Origin: Acidobacteriota bacterium
Lineage (GTDB): Bacteria; Acidobacteriota; HRBIN11
Assembly (NCBI GenBank): GCA_030550225.1
Contig: JAUQPV010000194.1
Span: 1-5,481, forward strand
DNA: 5,481 nt
Direction of reading: 5' to 3'
Part shown: one piece after another, positions 5,364 through 5,481 of the stretch
Numbering within the stretch: position 1 is the first letter of the stretch
How the letters are laid out: every line of letters starts with the position of its first letter
The notes under the pieces: model-generated
The model's database searches: none
What the model saw: only the letters and a program-made list of their open reading frames with translations
What the model was told of the DNA's origin: nothing
Program-made: the position numbers and the translations under genes

Positions 5364-5481
5364 TCATCTCAAAACTCTCCAGGTGATGAGGAAGCAAGCC
5401 AAGTACACGAAACCCCGGAAGGTCGCCAGGAGGCGCTCATGACGCAGGGCCAAACGCCGGAAGCCGCCCTTCAGCCAGGCA
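5364..5481 (-). CDS. IS4/IS5-type DDE transposase, C-terminal 38 residues only (5' end beyond window)
   Basis: The reverse strand is open from the right edge to a TGA at 5366-5364. It reads AWLKGGFRRLALRHERLL followed by ATFRGFVYLACFLITWRVLR. This matches the C-terminal helix of IS4/IS5-type DDE transposases, where an AWL..RRL..RYER block precedes a hydrophobic FLxLACxLIxWR end. The catalytic D, D and most of the DDE domain lie outside the window, so whether the copy is intact cannot be judged. It is convergent with the lsrF-like gene, with 82 bases between the two stop codons. No terminal inverted repeat could be fixed, because the other end of the element is not visible. Confidence 0.8.
   Translation of the reverse strand, partial: AWLKGGFRRLALRHERLLATFRGFVYLACFLITWRVLR

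Overview
The window is GC-rich bacterial DNA whose codons favour C or G at the third position (GTC, CCC, CGG, CTG). Shine-Dalgarno sites are clear in front of most genes. The products are a t6A tRNA methylthiotransferase, an ROK sugar kinase, CoA-ester enzymes, an LsrF-type thiolase and an IS transposase, so the host is a bacterium, probably heterotrophic. Nothing here identifies the phylum. No tRNA, rRNA or CRISPR array is visible.

Layout. Positions 1-1036 hold, on the minus strand, most of an MtaB-type radical-SAM methylthiotransferase that runs off the left edge. Positions 1037-1314 are a 278-base divergent intergenic region. It carries an 11-unit array of 7-bp repeats and inverted copies of the same heptad about 190 bases away. 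On the plus strand follow an ROK-family sugar kinase (1315-2280), a crotonase-fold protein (2336-3166), a glutaryl-CoA dehydrogenase (3277-4446) and an LsrF-type class I aldolase/thiolase (4469-5281). The gaps between these four are 55, 110 and 22 bases, so they could form one transcript; the dehydrogenase/LsrF pair is the most secure. The right edge (5364-5481, minus) is the C-terminal end of an IS4/IS5-type DDE transposase, preceded by a short 8-bp-periodic repeat.

How the genes may work together. Glutaryl-CoA dehydrogenase makes crotonyl-CoA at the end of lysine, tryptophan or glutarate breakdown. A crotonase next to it would normally hydrate that product. The LsrF-type enzyme belongs to a family whose E. 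coli member uses CoA to split a phosphorylated diketone into acetyl-CoA and dihydroxyacetone phosphate, so it also fits CoA-ester metabolism. Two details do not fit the simple picture. The crotonase lacks one of the two catalytic glutamates of classical enoyl-CoA hydratases. The LsrF-type protein stands without any other lsr gene in view. The ROK kinase has no obvious metabolic tie to the other three.
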